From Callorhinus ursinus (lineage: Eukaryota > Chordata > Mammalia > Carnivora > Otariidae), in NCBI RefSeq assembly GCF_003265705.1, contig NW_020312817.1:48601825-48665824 (forward strand): DNA of 64,000 nucleotides, written 5' to 3'. This document shows, in pieces, positions 1 to 11,353 of the stretch. The notes under the pieces were generated by a model. It was not told the DNA's origin and made no database searches. It worked only from the letters and a program-made list of their open reading frames with translations. Made by a program: the position numbers and the translations under genes. Each line of letters opens with the position of its first letter. The stretch's first letter is position 1.

Positions 1-445
1 CTTTCTAAAAAGAAGAAGCTGTTGAAGCGCCAGGGAAAGAGATCCATTTTTTAAATGCAGGGTTTCCTCTTTAGGTTTTGTCTGAAGCTTTTGGTAGATT
101 TTGGGGTGGAGGTTGGCTGTGAATTCCAGGGAGACTTGCCAGAGGCTATTTAAACCTCCTTTGTGTGAAGTGTTGTAAAGAGCTGCCAGGAGGGGAGGGA
201 GCACTAATAGAAGGGAACTTGGAAGCCTTGCTGTGGTGGCTGGCACTTGGGAGACTTTCAGCCCAAAGAGAATGAGAAAGAATGCAGGGTCCATGTGGCA
301 AGGACAGGGATCCACAGGGACTCAATGGCTTACTCGGTTCCCAGAAGCAACTTGAGGTAATGACTTCACAGCTGCTTTGGTGAATCACATACCACAGAAA
401 GTTTAGCCCAAGGAATCCCCTTGCCTGTTTGTCCATTCATTTGTA
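1..445. other. Unassigned non-coding sequence
   Basis: I see no exon, RNA gene or recognisable repeat here. The open frames are short and lie in ordinary mixed-composition DNA. Confidence 0.5.
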
Positions 446-479
446 CATCCATCCATCCATCCATCCATCCATCCATCCA
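446..479. repeat. (ATCC)n microsatellite
   Basis: About eight tandem ATCC units. The tract adjoins an antisense L2 3' end and probably grew from that element's short tandem tail. Confidence 0.9.
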
Positions 480-566
480 ATAAACAAAGATTAAGTACTT
501 GATGTGAGGCAGACACTGGGTTAGGCCCTGGGGGGCAGGAGGAATGATTGGACCCAGTCCTATCCC
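480..566 (-). mobile_element. L2 LINE 3'-end fragment
   Basis: The sequence resembles the reverse complement of the L2 3' region: a diverged form of the 'gtgccaggcactgtgctagg' block followed by 'ccctggggg'. Old and short, so the family call is moderate. Confidence 0.5.
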
Positions 567-974
567 ACAGGTCATCTCCACACATTTCCGAGAGTGAGGA
601 CCCTGTGCAGGAGAGTCAGACAGACAGTGGGAAGGCACCAGAGGGTAGGTCCCAGAAACCTCCTCATGCTGTGCTTAGTTTGCAGAGCTGTTGTTAACTC
701 CTCTTTTCCTGCTGAACTCCTGAAGCTTAGGCACCACACTGCCCTCCTGAGCTCCACTCCCCCCTGTGAAGTCACAGCCCTCAGCCTGCCTCTGCAAAGG
801 GTCTAGGCTGAGGGTGGCAATGGGCGGTCTGAGGTGCTTCCATCCCAGGTGAGAGCAAGGCTCCTGGGGCCAGGGTCACTGTGGCCCCAAACACATTTTT
901 GAAGCTTGTTGTGATGTGCCCCTAGCAAAGATCAGAAAGAGGGGAGGCAGGCTGCCGTCAGCCGTGTCTGCTGG
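567..974. other. Unassigned non-coding sequence
   Basis: Nothing recognisable. Open frames on both strands are short and overlap each other, as expected by chance. Confidence 0.45.
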
Positions 975-1428
975 GTATTAGTTTGCCAGGGCTGCTGTAA
1001 CAAAGCCCCACAGAATAGGCAGCCTGGGGAATAGAAGTTTATCGTCTCACAGTTTTGGAGGCTAGAAATCCAAGATCAAGGTGTCAGCAGGGTTGATGCC
1101 TTCTGAGGGCTGTGAGGGAGATTCTGGTCCAAGCCTCTCTCCTTGCTTCCGGCGGCTTGCTGGCAGTCTCTGGCACGCCTCTGACTTTGAGCAAGACCAT
1201 CCCAATCTCTGCCTTCATCTTCACAAGGTGTTCTCCCTGTGCATGTCCCTCTGTGTCTAAAGTTTCCCCTTTTATAAGGATACCAGTCCTGTTGGATGAG
1301 GGCCCCTTCTGGTGACTTAGCTAATTACATCTGCAATTACCCTATTTCCAAATAAGGTTACGTTCTGAGGTCCTAGGGGTTAGACTTTAAGGTAAGAATT
1401 TTCGGGAGACATAGTTCCAACCATAACA
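975..1428 (-). mobile_element. MaLR (MLT1/MST-like) solo LTR
   Basis: Read on the minus strand it runs TGTTATGG...TAATAC, with the usual internal landmarks 'gacctcagaacgtaacctta', 'tttggaaataggg' and the 3' block around 'tctcacagttttggaggct' (given here as + strand text). It is an ERVL-MaLR solo LTR with no internal region beside it. The subfamily is not resolved. Confidence 0.75.
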
Positions 1429-2490
1429 CCATGTTTCTGACTTTACTGCCCTCCTGCTGCCATCAGCAGTGCCTACGAGGAGAGCGCCAGAGTGACTGTA
1501 CCTCAGAAAGGGCTGTGGGGGGTGGGTGCCCTAGGGAGAAATCAAAGGGTGGTCTGGAAGCAGGGAAACATCTGCTGGAAGGAGAGCGTTTGTGCTGGAA
1601 AGCCGTCTGGCCCAGGGAAGTCTGCTGGACCGGCAGCTAGCAATGCAGGGATTTGGTCCTCTATGCCTTTGTGTCTAGAACTGGCAGGAACCCAGATGGA
1701 AGGAAAGCCCCCAGCAGGCAGCCCTTTTGCCTGGGACAGAGTTGCCAGAGGAGAGCAGGGGCAGGCTGCCCCGAGGATCTGGGTGAAGTGACCCCTGGAA
1801 CCTGAGGGAAGGGGGAGAAAAGCAAGCAAGGTCCCGAGTTCTGAGGTATGTGGGCGAAACTGGTGTGTGGGGCTGCCCGTGAGGGTGCCCGTGGTGACTG
1901 AGGCTGTGTGAGTGACTGGGCCTTCCTTTGTGCAACCATCCAGGATTTGCCGAGACTCTCTTAACCGCATCCTCTTTGAAACACAGAGGAATTTATTTAA
2001 AAAGCATAATTATAGTGTGTCATTTAATAGGGCACTTGTGGACTTTGACAGATAATTCTGAAAAAGAAAATTGGGAACACTTACCTCACCAAATATTAAA
2101 ATTTAAGATAAAGTGACTGTCATCCAAAGGATGTATTTTGGCACATGAATAAATGGAATAATGGAATAGGCTCATGGAATAATGGAAGAGGCTGGATGTC
2201 AGGAACGGACATAGTATGTTGACATACTTAAAATCTGATAAAGGTGACATTTCCATTCAATGGGAAAATTATGACTGATTCAAGAAATGGTGTTGACCTA
2301 ATTGGCTCTCCATCTGGGAGAAAAAAGCAAGGTAGACACCACCTCTTCCCTTTTGCTCCTGTATGCAGCAGGGACTCTCAGATGGGTTTGGTTAAGATCT
2401 GTCAGTAAACAAATAAACGCATAACGTATTTGAGGAAAATTTGGTGGAAAATTCACTTTCCAAATTTCCAAATTTGTGTAACTTTGGAGT
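1429..2490. other. Unassigned non-coding sequence with a small tandem duplication
   Basis: No gene or known repeat seen. A roughly 21-bp tandem duplication is visible (2152-2172 and 2173-2193, around 'atggaataatggaa'). The first half is GC-moderate and gives several overlapping spurious frames. Confidence 0.45.
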
Positions 2491-2503
2491 AGAAGGGATA
2501 TAT

Positions 2504-2702
2504 ATATATTTTTAAAGATTTTATTTATTTATTTGACAGAGAGACACAGTGAGAGAGGGAACACAAGCAAGGGGAGTGGGAGAGGGAGAAGCAGGCTTCC
2601 CGTGGAGCAGGGAGCCCGATGCGAGGTTCGATCCCAGGACCCTGGGATCATGACCTGAGCTGAAGGCAGAAGCCCAACCGACTGAGCCACCCAGGGGCCC
2701 CT
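2504..2702 (-). mobile_element. Can-SINE (tRNA-Lys derived)
   Basis: Minus-strand copy: poly-T and 'aaagattttatttattta' at the left, 'gagccacccaggggcccc' at the right. It is flanked by a 13-bp target duplication AGAAGGGATATAT (2491-2503 and 2703-2715). Nearly full length and fairly young. Confidence 0.95.
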
Positions 2703-2814
2703 AGAAGGGATATATTTAATAATTGCAGAAATCCACAAAACCGAAGGGGGAAAAAAGGACATGTGCCTACATATTTTTTTTCAAAATTTTAAAAAAAAAA
2801 AAAAAACCATAAGG

Positions 2815-3700
2815 AAGGTCAAATGGCAAACTGTAGATCCAGCTAAATGTAGGTAGCATATATGAAAAGATGTTATCCTTATTTTACCCAAGGCTCATAT
2901 AAACTGGTAATAAAATGGCAAAAGGCAATAGGAACATGGGGAAAAACATGAACAGGCAATTCACAGAAGAGAAAAGAAAGATTTAAGTGGAGTCAAAAAG
3001 GATTGGTCAGAGAAAGTGAAATGTGATGATTTATTGATCAGATTGGCAAAAATTAAAAAACACCAATAATATCTTGTGCCTGAGAGAATGTAGGAGGATG
3101 AATACCTTTACACCTTGCTGATAGAAGGATGAGCTGCTGAAACCTCCAGGAAAAATAATCTGGCAATGCTTATTAAAGTTCAAAATGCCACCACCATTGA
3201 CTCAACAGCCCCATTTTGGGCAGTTATTCCAGGAGATATAAAAACACTGGTACCCAAGAATAGATGGACATGGATGTTTACAGACCACTCTTTGTGTGGC
3301 AAAATATCAGGCAATACATAGTCATCCACGGAATAAACATGGCACCTGCATGCTGTAGGATAGTATGTAGCTATCGCAAAGAGTTAGATTTGTCAACATA
3401 TTCATCTGGAGAGATGCTAATACATTAAGAGCAAAAGCAAGTTGTGGAAAGTGTGTATAGTACGATCCCTTTTTGTAAAAAGAAAATTGACTAAAAGCAC
3501 ATAAAACTTAACATCCACGCCTGTTGTGTGTTGCGTGTGCTTATTCCAGTGTCAAGAAGCATGTCTTCACAGCATGTGCTACCTCCAGGCATGAGATGGG
3601 GTGATTTTTAACTTCTTGTTTCTGTATCTTCGGCCTTTAGGCTTATTACAAGAATCATGTTTTTGCTTTTTTAATTAAAAGCAATTGGATAGATGCAATT
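2815..3700 (+). mobile_element. Old L1 (L1M) ORF2-3'UTR fragment
   Basis: Diverged + strand L1 3' half. It keeps the order typical of the end of ORF2: a 'caccttgctgatagaaggatgag' block, 'ctggcaatgcttattaaa', 'gactcaacagccccattttgggca', then 'tgtttacagaccactctttgtg'. Many stops; non-functional. Confidence 0.65.
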
Positions 3701-3734
3701 TTAAAGGGGGGAAAAAAGACCAAGTGTTCAAAAC

Positions 3735-4170
3735 ATTTCGATGGCTCACTGGGCCCTCAGGATGAAGTCTGATCTCACTAACAGACTTACGAGGCCCCTG
3801 GGATCGGGTGTCCCCAGGCAGCACCATCCTCTTTCCCTTTGTTCTGCCTTCGCCCCTCTGTCTTCCAGCTGTGCAGACCCAGGAACACTCTGGACAGCAC
3901 TCTGCTCTCACTACACACCTTGAGCCTCCTTCCATGGGCTCGGCAAAGTACCCACCTACTGATTCCTACAGCTCCTTGTACCTCTGTCCCTGGCGGTGTT
4001 GTGGGCTTCCCCCTTAATCGCCTATTAACTTAGTTTTATCCCCAGTGGACGATAATTCCCCAGAGGGCAGGAGTAGCGTTTGTCACGGTGTCCCTAGTGC
4101 CTTGTCTAGCTCATTGTAGGTACAAAATACAAGAAATGTTTGCTGAACAAATAAAGGAAAGAAGGATGAA
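3735..4170 (+). mobile_element. L2 LINE 3' end
   Basis: It follows the L2 3' layout: 'gatggctcactgggccctcaggatgaagtc', a Leu/Pro-rich middle, then 'ccagagggcaggagtagcg', 'gtccctagtgcc' and the tail 'aatgtttgctgaacaaataaa'. Old and not coding. Confidence 0.75.
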
Positions 4171-4179
4171 ACGAATGAA

Positions 4180-4890
4180 CAGACACCAGGCATGAGAAAT
4201 ACAAAGGAGAAAACATAGTCTGTGCCCTCAAGATTGTATGGAGCAGAGACAGGCATGTAAACAGCCCGGCTATAATATAGGAAGATAGTTATCGTTATAA
4301 GACTGAGGGAACATAAGCTACCCAAAACTGCCCGGGGAAAGTCTGGAAGGTTGCACAAGTGAGAAAACATTTAATCAAAGATTTGAAGAATGAACAGACA
4401 TTTACCAGGAAAGAAGAGGATGGAGTGATGTTTCTGGCACAAGGACAAGCCCCTGCAAAGGCATAGAGGCATCAAAGAACATGACAGAGTCTGAAAACCT
4501 CGAGCGATTTAATATTGCACGAGCATAGTTCAAGGTTGGGGAAAGGAGTAAATGAAAGAAGATAAATGGAGGCATTTATCCTGGAACCAGATCATTCACG
4601 AAGGTCTCTGCAGGCCAAGCCTGTGAGTTTAAAGTTCAGAGGGGGCAGTACTGTGCGAGGTTTAAGCAGAGGTGTGACATGAGGGGGGCTTAGATCACAC
4701 CAGCAGGATGCGAAGGGGAGGTGGGGGGGGGGCTCAGATGATGTCAGGTGAAGGGAGACTGGCCGAGGGCGCACAGCAGGAAGGAGGTCACTGCAGTCTT
4801 CCCCTGGTGAAGGCACCGGGCTGAGCCAGCGCAAGGACTGGTATAGTAAAAGGACAGTCGAGCTGACGTGACCGGGTGCTTGATGGGCTG
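4180..4890 (-). mobile_element. L2 LINE, antisense
   Basis: Reverse complement of the L2 3' half. Landmarks in order are 'gtgccctcaagattgtatgga', the 'cccctgcaaaggcatagaggc' block (complement of the L2 'tgcctttgc' region) and 'gtttaagcagaggtgtgacatg'. A minus-strand frame of 171 residues over its right part is fortuitous. Confidence 0.7.
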
Positions 4891-5039
4891 GCATGAGGCT
4901 GGGGAGGGAGTCAAAGTGGCCTCTCCAATTTCTGATTTGGCAGCTTGTCTTCTTTATTACAACACAGATGACCCAGAAGAGAAGCAAGCCTGAGAAAGGC
5001 AGAAAGTGGAGACCTGGGGGTGGGCCATGTTGAGATGAT

Positions 5040-5496
5040 CCCTTCCCTAGGGCTGCTGAGTGTCTCAAACTGCAAGGCTTCAAATAACAGACATTGATTT
5101 CTCTCACGGCTCTAGATGGTGGAAGTCCAACATCGAGGTGTCGGCAGAGCCAGCTCCCTCTGAGACTCTGGGTGGCATCCTTCCTTCCCTCTCTCCAGCT
5201 TCTGGTGGTGGCCGGCGATCCTCAGCATCCTTGGCTTGCAGCGGCGTGGCTCCAGTCTCTGCGTCTGTCCTCACTTGGTGTTCTACCCGTGTGTCTTCCT
5301 GGGGCACTTTCCTCTTCTTCTGAGGACACTAGTCATATTGGATTAGGACCCACCCCCATGGCCTCCTCTTAACTTGATTACATCAGCAAAGACCCTATTT
5401 CCCTATAAGGTCACATTCACAGGTACTGGGGTTAGGATTTCAACACAGCCTTTGGTGGTGGTGGTGGTGCAGAGGGACACAATTCAACGTATAACA
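5040..5496 (-). mobile_element. MaLR (MLT1/MST-like) solo LTR
   Basis: Same family and orientation as 975-1428: 'ctagggctgctgag' at the left, 'aagtccaacatcgaggtgtc', 'attggattaggacccacccc', 'caaagaccctatttccctat' and 'caattcaacgtataaca' at the right. A GGT microsatellite (5452-5468) has expanded near its end. Confidence 0.8.
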
Positions 5497-6309
5497 CTGA
5501 GTTTGAACGGCCGTGGGACCTTGGGTGGAGACGTCCAGGAGGCCTCTGGATAAATGGGAGGGAGGGTTCAGGGGAGATGCCTGGGCTGCATCTTTATTTA
5601 GAATCTGCCAGCCAAGAGACAACAGCCTGAGGTGATCACAGCGAGCCGGTGAGTGGCCTGAGAAGAGAAACCGTGGGGAAGGTCATGGTCAAGCCGGTGT
5701 GAGGGGCAGAGCATCCCATGGCAGGAGTGTGGTGTGTGTGCACGAGGGAATCCGTGGACGTGGCTGACCCGGAGCTGGTCTGGGTCCTTCCTTTGCCGGG
5801 CGCTGACCATCACCCCCTGGAGGGCCAGCCCGTGTTTTCGGCTGCCTGGTTCTTCCATGCCCAAATCTCTCCCCCCTGCATTTGACATGGCCTTTTCCCC
5901 TTACTCAGGAAGCACCGGAGCCCTGCAGCCATCTCCTGTAGGAGTCAGCAGGGACGTTTCGGGATGTTGTTGGGGCAGCCGCCTCCCCCAGCTCAGCACT
6001 ACAGTGCAGCATTGATAAAGCAAACAAGGCCGGCTTGTTTGTGTTTTGTGTTTCTTCAGAAATGAGCTGGCAGTTTTATAATAACACTGAGGAATTACGC
6101 TTTACTGCATCACCAAAATATTCCCATATGGCCATAAAAGTGTTGTCCAGAGAGTATGCAGTCTTTCCCCTCCCATTGCGTACCCACTCAGCCGTGCGAG
6201 AGGCTGCAAAGCCAGCTCTGGGGTATCAGAGAAAGCTGCAGATTCTCGAATGTGAGACTGAAAGTCAGAGCAAGACCGGAGTGACTCAGCCAAGGGCTTC
6301 TGGAAGACA
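5497..6309. other. Unassigned non-coding sequence
   Basis: No recognisable gene or repeat. Frames of 60-97 codons occur on both strands and overlap each other, so none is credible without homology. Confidence 0.45.
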
Positions 6310-6430
6310 TGCCTTTCAAATACGGTAAACGGTAGATGGTGTTCTCTGTGAGGGCAGGGTCCCTGGCTGGTTTGTTCCCACTTGCAGCCCCTGCATCTGA
6401 TAAGCTTATGCTAGACACTCAACAAGTATC
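6310..6430 (+). mobile_element. Possible L2 3' fragment
   Basis: The stretch 'gtgagggcagggtccctggctggtttgttc' through 'gctagacactcaacaagtatct' follows the terminal L2 pattern (gagggcaggg... cacatagtaggcactcaataaatat). Strongly diverged. Confidence 0.45.
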
Positions 6431-6745
6431 TCCAGGCTCTGGGTGGCCCAGGATGTGAGGTGTGTGTCCACACCGGGATCAGTAAATTTCTGACCAGCCA
6501 TGCCCGGTCGATGCGGCAACTCTCCACCCACCAATGCGGGGTGAGCAGGAGTGGGGTGCTTGTGTGCCACCTTTTCTTTTCCCCTGTGGGACTCCGGCCG
6601 TCAGTGGCCAGGACTACAGCAGATCAGCAGTTCTGGGCTAACACTGTTCTTTCCAGCAAGACCCATCGCCTCTGGCTCTGCAAAATGCATGACAAACAAT
6701 GGCCACAGTGACTATTTGCATCATGACTTAATTAAAATAATGGCT

Positions 6746-6905
6746 AGTATTAACCAAGTGCCTGCTATGGATCAGACTCTGTGCTACGTGTTTAATATGC
6801 ATTATTTCAAGTAACTTTTGCAATAACTCTAGGAGATAGGTGCTACAATTTTAAATGATGAAGTCGCATTACCCACAGTCTTGTGGCTAGAATGCAGTCT
6901 TGGGG
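6746..6905 (-). mobile_element. MIR SINE, antisense
   Basis: Reverse-complement MIR: 'aagtgcctgctatggatcag', 'ctctgtgctacgtgttt', 'caagtaacttttgcaataact' and 'tgatgaagtcgcattaccca' in the expected order. Confidence 0.7.
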
Positions 6906-7429
6906 GTGTTTGTACCCAGACCGCCTGGGACTGGAGCCCGCCTACTGAAGCCCTTTGTTGTGCTCATGAGCTTTGCCCATCTCCTGTTGAGATTTCTTGT
7001 TCAGTTACTGCATGTTTTACTTAGGGATTATTGCCCAAGAGAGGGGCAGGAATGATGTGCACAGTCAGGAAGCCCTCAGGGCAGCTGCTGAATTAGGACA
7101 CAGGAATTAGGACACAAGTTTGGCTCTGGGAAGAAAAACAGCAGTGGGTTTAGCAGGAAATGCAGAGGAGCCTGAGTGCCCAGGGTCATTGCTGCCCCGT
7201 GAGCCTTGCCTGTCTGTCAGGCTCTGTTCGGCTGTCACTGCACGCCAGTTTACTAAAGGGCACAGACTTGCAGCCTGGGCTTCTTTGTCAGTCAGCAAAT
7301 TATGCATCAGGTCCAGTGACTCACAGGCTTTGGGGATTAGCAAGGCCCTCAAAGATAATCCAGTTGGACCCTCTGATTTCACAGGTGAGAAGCCTGAGCC
7401 CAAAGGGCAGAGCGAGGATGATGGCAGAT
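6906..7429. other. Unassigned non-coding sequence; small tandem duplication
   Basis: No gene seen. A 13-bp unit GAATTAGGACACA occurs at 7090-7102 and again at 7104-7116. Around 7340-7425 there is a weak MIR/L2-like 'ttcacaggtgagaagcctga' segment. Confidence 0.4.
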
Positions 7430-7903
7430 TAAAGGTGGCTGCAAATTCTTTGTCACTTCTCCCATTGAGAGGAGGACTGTATCCCTCCCCTCAAATCTGG
7501 GTAGGCTCTGTGACGCTTAGCTTATAGAAAGCTTCCCAAGTGACACTCTACCAGTTTCTGGACTCAAGCATTAAGAGACTGGAAGGTTCTACTTCCTGCT
7601 CTGTGCACATAGACTCTTGGGACCCAGATGCCATGCCGTGAGGAAGCCCAAGTAGCACCTTACAGACACATGTGGAGAGGAATTGGGGTCCCTGGTCAAC
7701 AGCCCCTGCTGACCCTTGGCATTTTGTGTCCAACTTGGAAGTAGGTCCTTCAGCTCCAGTCAATGGAAGCACATGGAACAGAAACAACCATCTCGACAGA
7801 GCCCTGCCCAAAATGTAGATTTTCAGCAAACAAAATGCTTGTTGCTATTTTAAGTCACTAAGTTTGGAGCTGGTTTGCTGGGCAGCAACAGATAATCAGA
7901 ACA
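7430..7903 (+). mobile_element. MLT1-type (MaLR) LTR
   Basis: Plus-strand LTR with MLT1 landmarks: 'cctcaaatctgggtaggctc', 'agactcttgggacccagatg', 'gccgtgaggaagcccaagta', then the 3' block 'cttgttgctattttaagtca' and a terminal 'gcaacagataatcagaaca'. No internal ERV sequence adjoins it. Confidence 0.75.
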
Positions 7904-8570
7904 AGGACCAAGTAGTAGGTGTTATTATGACCTGCCGCTGGTATTCCTTTCACTCTATTGCCGTGGTGCTCATGGCTCACTTTGGGTCACCCTGGTCACT
8001 CACCAGTCTCAATGGTCTGTGAGGTTGGAAAGCCTGGTGCATTACCTTGCATGAGGACCACTGGACTTGAATGTCTTCAGCAAAAGTCACCAAATCTAAT
8101 GATCATGAGAATCCTGGGGCCTGGGGATTAGGTATATAGATTCTTGGGGCACATTCTAGGATATATTGAATTAGAATCTTTAGGCGTGAGACCCAGACAT
8201 TGCCATGTTTGTTTGTTTGTTTGTTTCCCAGGTGACCCTGAAGATCAGCCAGCTTTGGAAATCACTGATCACGAATTGTTTGCAACTGGGAGAAATGTCC
8301 CAGCATCACCTATGTGCACAGATTATCCTAAACTAGATATTACTGGAATGTTTCCATTTATGTTAAAATTTCTGGGTAGGATGCGTTATTTCTATTCTCC
8401 AGCTAAGCCAACCTGGGGATTCTAAGTTCTTAAAATACTTACCCTTCATTTAACTTGGTGTTGGCCTGGATGTCTCTGATGCCCCTGGACCAAGCTAATG
8501 TGTGCAAATAAAAGGAAGGAATCCATTAATCATTAATGTTGTTCACTAAATATTTATGACTTTCTCCTCT
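7904..8570. other. Unassigned sequence with (TTTG)n
   Basis: Nothing gene-like. A short (TTTG)5 tract lies at about 8206-8226. Confidence 0.4.
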
Positions 8571-8918
8571 TGTAATATAGTAAGATTGCTTTTCCTGGAT
8601 CCCTGTGATAGAGTGGGACCATATAAATAACTCTGGTTAATGAGCAGAAGTGGTATGTGTCACTTCTGGGCCAGAGCATTTTATTGCAAGTACAAAACCC
8701 TCCAGAATTCTCTCTCTCAAACGGTATTGTGAGTGACAATGTTGTGGATGGTGGTTGTTAGAGCAGCACAGTCCCCTGAGTGAGAAGGATGTATAGGGCC
8801 TCCCTGCTGACCTACAACGGACATGTGATATTAGCAAGAAAAGAATTTTTATTGTTTGAAGCCACTGAAATTTGGGGGAAGACTGTATTATAACATAATC
8901 TAGCTAGCCAAATGATAT
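8571..8918 (+). mobile_element. MaLR-like LTR, diverged
   Basis: It carries the LTR-type series 'gatggtggttgttagagcag', 'gtgagaaggatgtatagggc', 'caacggacatgtgatat' and 'tattgtttgaagccactgaaa', as seen in MLT1-related elements. Subfamily uncertain. Confidence 0.55.
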
Positions 8919-9321
8919 AGCCAGAGATGGTAGGCTTATCATTCCGAAGCCTCTTCTCTCTGTGTCTACTGGGAAGGATCATGCCCCATAGCCAATTTGA
9001 ATTTTTTTGTTTTTCCTCTTTAAAGACTCATTAATCACAAAGTTCTACTCCCATTCTTGCATGAATGAACACTTCCCCCCCCCCACCCCAGTAAACTTGT
9101 CAGGGACCTGTCAGTATTCTCAGAACAGCCAGTAAGTGTTGAGAACGTGATGTTACCAGTTGAAAGGTAATGGATTTTGTTTGCCTATCACAGGGGACTC
9201 TGATAATGAGGAATCCTGGGGCATAAACGAATTTAATGAAAAGTCTACTTAAATGTATAATATACATTGTGTAATATTATCTTTTCAAAGGGCTGTCTTA
9301 CAAAAAACAAAACAAAACAAA

Positions 9322-9517
9322 GGGCAGGGCACCTGGGTCCCTGAGCCGGTGGGGCATCTGACTCTTGATTTTAGCTCAGGTCATTGTCTCAGGGTGGTGA
9401 GATCGAGTCCCGTGTTGGGCTCTGCGCTGGGCATGGAGCCTGCTTGGGATTCTCTCTCCTTCTTCCTCTGCCCCTCCCCCTGCCTCCCTCTCTAAATAAA
9501 TAAATAAATAAATAAAA
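9322..9517 (+). mobile_element. Can-SINE, older
   Basis: Plus-strand SINE with head 'gggcacctgggtccctgagc' and tail (AAAT)n. Target duplication GGCTGTCTTACAA at 9291-9303 and 9518-9530. An A/C-rich stretch sits between the left duplication and the head. The body is more diverged than most copies here. Confidence 0.9.
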
Positions 9518-9530
9518 GGCTGTCTTACAA

Positions 9531-9955
9531 GACATGTTTCTTGACTTTTCTGAAAAGCCACTGGTGCGAGATAATCTTTTTGTCAGTGAAATGAATGTGG
9601 GTTTCCTACACTCAGCAAAGTTGTGCTCTATGTTAAGACTTTATTTTCAGAGATCGTTTTTCTCTTGTTTTGTAGTAGAGAAGCTGAGAAGCCCGGTATT
9701 CAAAGAGAGGCAGTGCGGCATTTTCTCCTGAGCCAGCACGTGGTGCCACACCTATGTGGCCGCAATTGGCCACTGATCCGTATTCCTTTCCTTATGAGGA
9801 GAAAGGGAACCTGATAGATGCTTTCTTTCATCTTGTTTGCAAAGAGTCACCAATGCTTCTTGGTATCCTAGGTGGTGGGTTTATCTTACCGTTTAACAAA
9901 TAATGAAGTATCTCCTCATTTGATCTGTATTTGAATTTGGTTTCCATTTAGAAGC
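9531..9955. other. Unassigned non-coding sequence
   Basis: No exon or recognisable repeat seen between the SINE and the L1 block. Confidence 0.45.
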
Positions 9956-9959
9956 TTTA

Positions 9960-10494
9960 ATGTTTTACTCAAGTAATAGGGGTATATATTCTGTTAATAG
10001 ATAATTCAATTATTGCAAATAATGCGGAAATCCCTTCTTGCTAACTCCCATTTCCCATTCTCTTTTCCAGGGTGGGTTGCTGTTATCAAAATTATATGTG
10101 TATCCCTTCAAGTTTTTATACATGTGTTTATATACATATATGTTTCTATAAAATTATGTAGTATTTGTGGATTTTAATTTTTTTACATGCATGGAATCTA
10201 GTGTACCTACTATCTGCAAATTTCTTTCTTCACTTAATAACATATCTCAGAAAGTTTTCCATGTCAGTAAAAATAGAGAAATCTCATTGTTTTCTATGAC
10301 ATGGATGTGCCATTGTATATTTAATAATTTCTCTATTTAAAGACATTAAGGTCATTTCCAAGATTTTGCATTCCAAATAGCATGGTCACAAGCATCCTTA
10401 TATGTGATTTGTGCACATACATGAATGTTTCTTTAGAGTTCATACAGAAAAATGGAATGGTTTTGTCAAAAATTCTGGAACTTTCAATTGTTTT
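9960..10494 (-). mobile_element. Old L1M, antisense, left part
   Basis: AT-rich antisense L1 3' sequence: 'cttcacttaataacatatct', 'gttttccatgtcagtaaaaa', 'tgacatggatgtgccattgt' and 'taaggtcatttccaagattt'. It seems to continue at 11665 after a younger L1 insertion. Confidence 0.65.
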
Positions 10495-10700
10495 TGCCTA
10501 TTTATTTATTTAGTTAGTTTCAGAGGTAGAAGTTAGTGATTCATCAGTTGCATATAACACCCAGTGCTCATTACATCAAGTGCCCTTCTTAATGCCCATC
10601 ACCCAGTTACCCCATCCTCCCACCCACCACCCTTCCAGCAACCCTCAGTTTGTTTCCTATAGTTAAGAGTCTCCTATAGTTTACCTCCCTCTCAATTTTC

Positions 10701-10902
10701 TTTTTCTTTTTTTTAAGATTTTATTTATTTATTTGACAGAGAGAGAGATAGCGAGAGCAGGAACACAAGCAGGGGGAGTGGGAGAGGGAGAAGCAGGCTT
10801 CCCGCAGAGCAGAGAGCCCGATGCGGGGCTCGATCCCAGGACCCTGGGATCATGACCTGAGCTGAAGGCAGATGCCCAACGACTGAGCTACCCAGGCGCC
10901 CC
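10701..10902 (-). mobile_element. Can-SINE in L1
   Basis: Minus-strand full-length copy in the L1 3'UTR. Target duplication CCTCCCTCTCAATTTTC at 10684-10700 and 10903-10919, perfect over 17 bp, indicating a recent insertion. Confidence 0.96.
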
Positions 10903-11112
10903 CCTCCCTCTCAATTTTCATCTTATTTTATTTTTCCTTCCCCTCCTCTATGTTCATCGGTTTTGTTTCGTAAATTCCACATATGAGTGAAATCATATGA
11001 TAATTGTCTTTCTCTGATTGACTTATTTCGCTTAGCATGATACCCTCCAGTTCCAACTATGTCATTGCAAATGGCAAGATTTCATTCTTTTTGATGGCTG
11101 AGTAATATTCCA

Positions 11113-11147
11113 TTGTGTGTGTGTGCGTGTGTGTGTGTGTGTGTGTA
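11113..11147. repeat. (GT)n microsatellite
   Basis: Dinucleotide tract within the antisense L1 ORF2 ('attccattgtgtgtg...'), at a site where L1 copies often carry such a tract. Confidence 0.9.
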
Positions 11148-11160
11148 CACCACATTTTCT

Positions 11161-11353
11161 TTTTTTTTTTAAGATTTTATTTATTTGACAGAGAGAGCGA
11201 CAGTGAGAGAGGGAACACAAGCAGGGGGAGTGGGGGAGGGAGAACAGGCCTCTGGCGGAGCAGGGATCATGATGTGGGGCTTGATCCCAGGACCCCGGGA
11301 TCATGACCTGAGCCGAAGGCAGATGCTTAACGACTGAGCCACCCAGGTGCCCC
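11161..11353 (-). mobile_element. Can-SINE in L1
   Basis: Minus-strand copy inserted in L1 ORF2. Target duplication CACCACATTTTCT at 11148-11160 and 11354-11366. Confidence 0.95.

Noticed and set aside
446..479. Regularly spaced repeats as a CRISPR array
   Set aside because: They are plain microsatellites in a mammalian genome. No repeat-spacer architecture is present anywhere in the window.
2504..2702. tRNA-like heads in the SINEs
   Set aside because: They are tRNA-Lys-derived SINE heads with diverged boxes and A-rich tails, not functional tRNA genes. This applies to all Can-SINEs here.
4592..5107. 171-codon minus-strand frame
   Set aside because: It overlaps an antisense L2 and the edge of a MaLR LTR; no motif.
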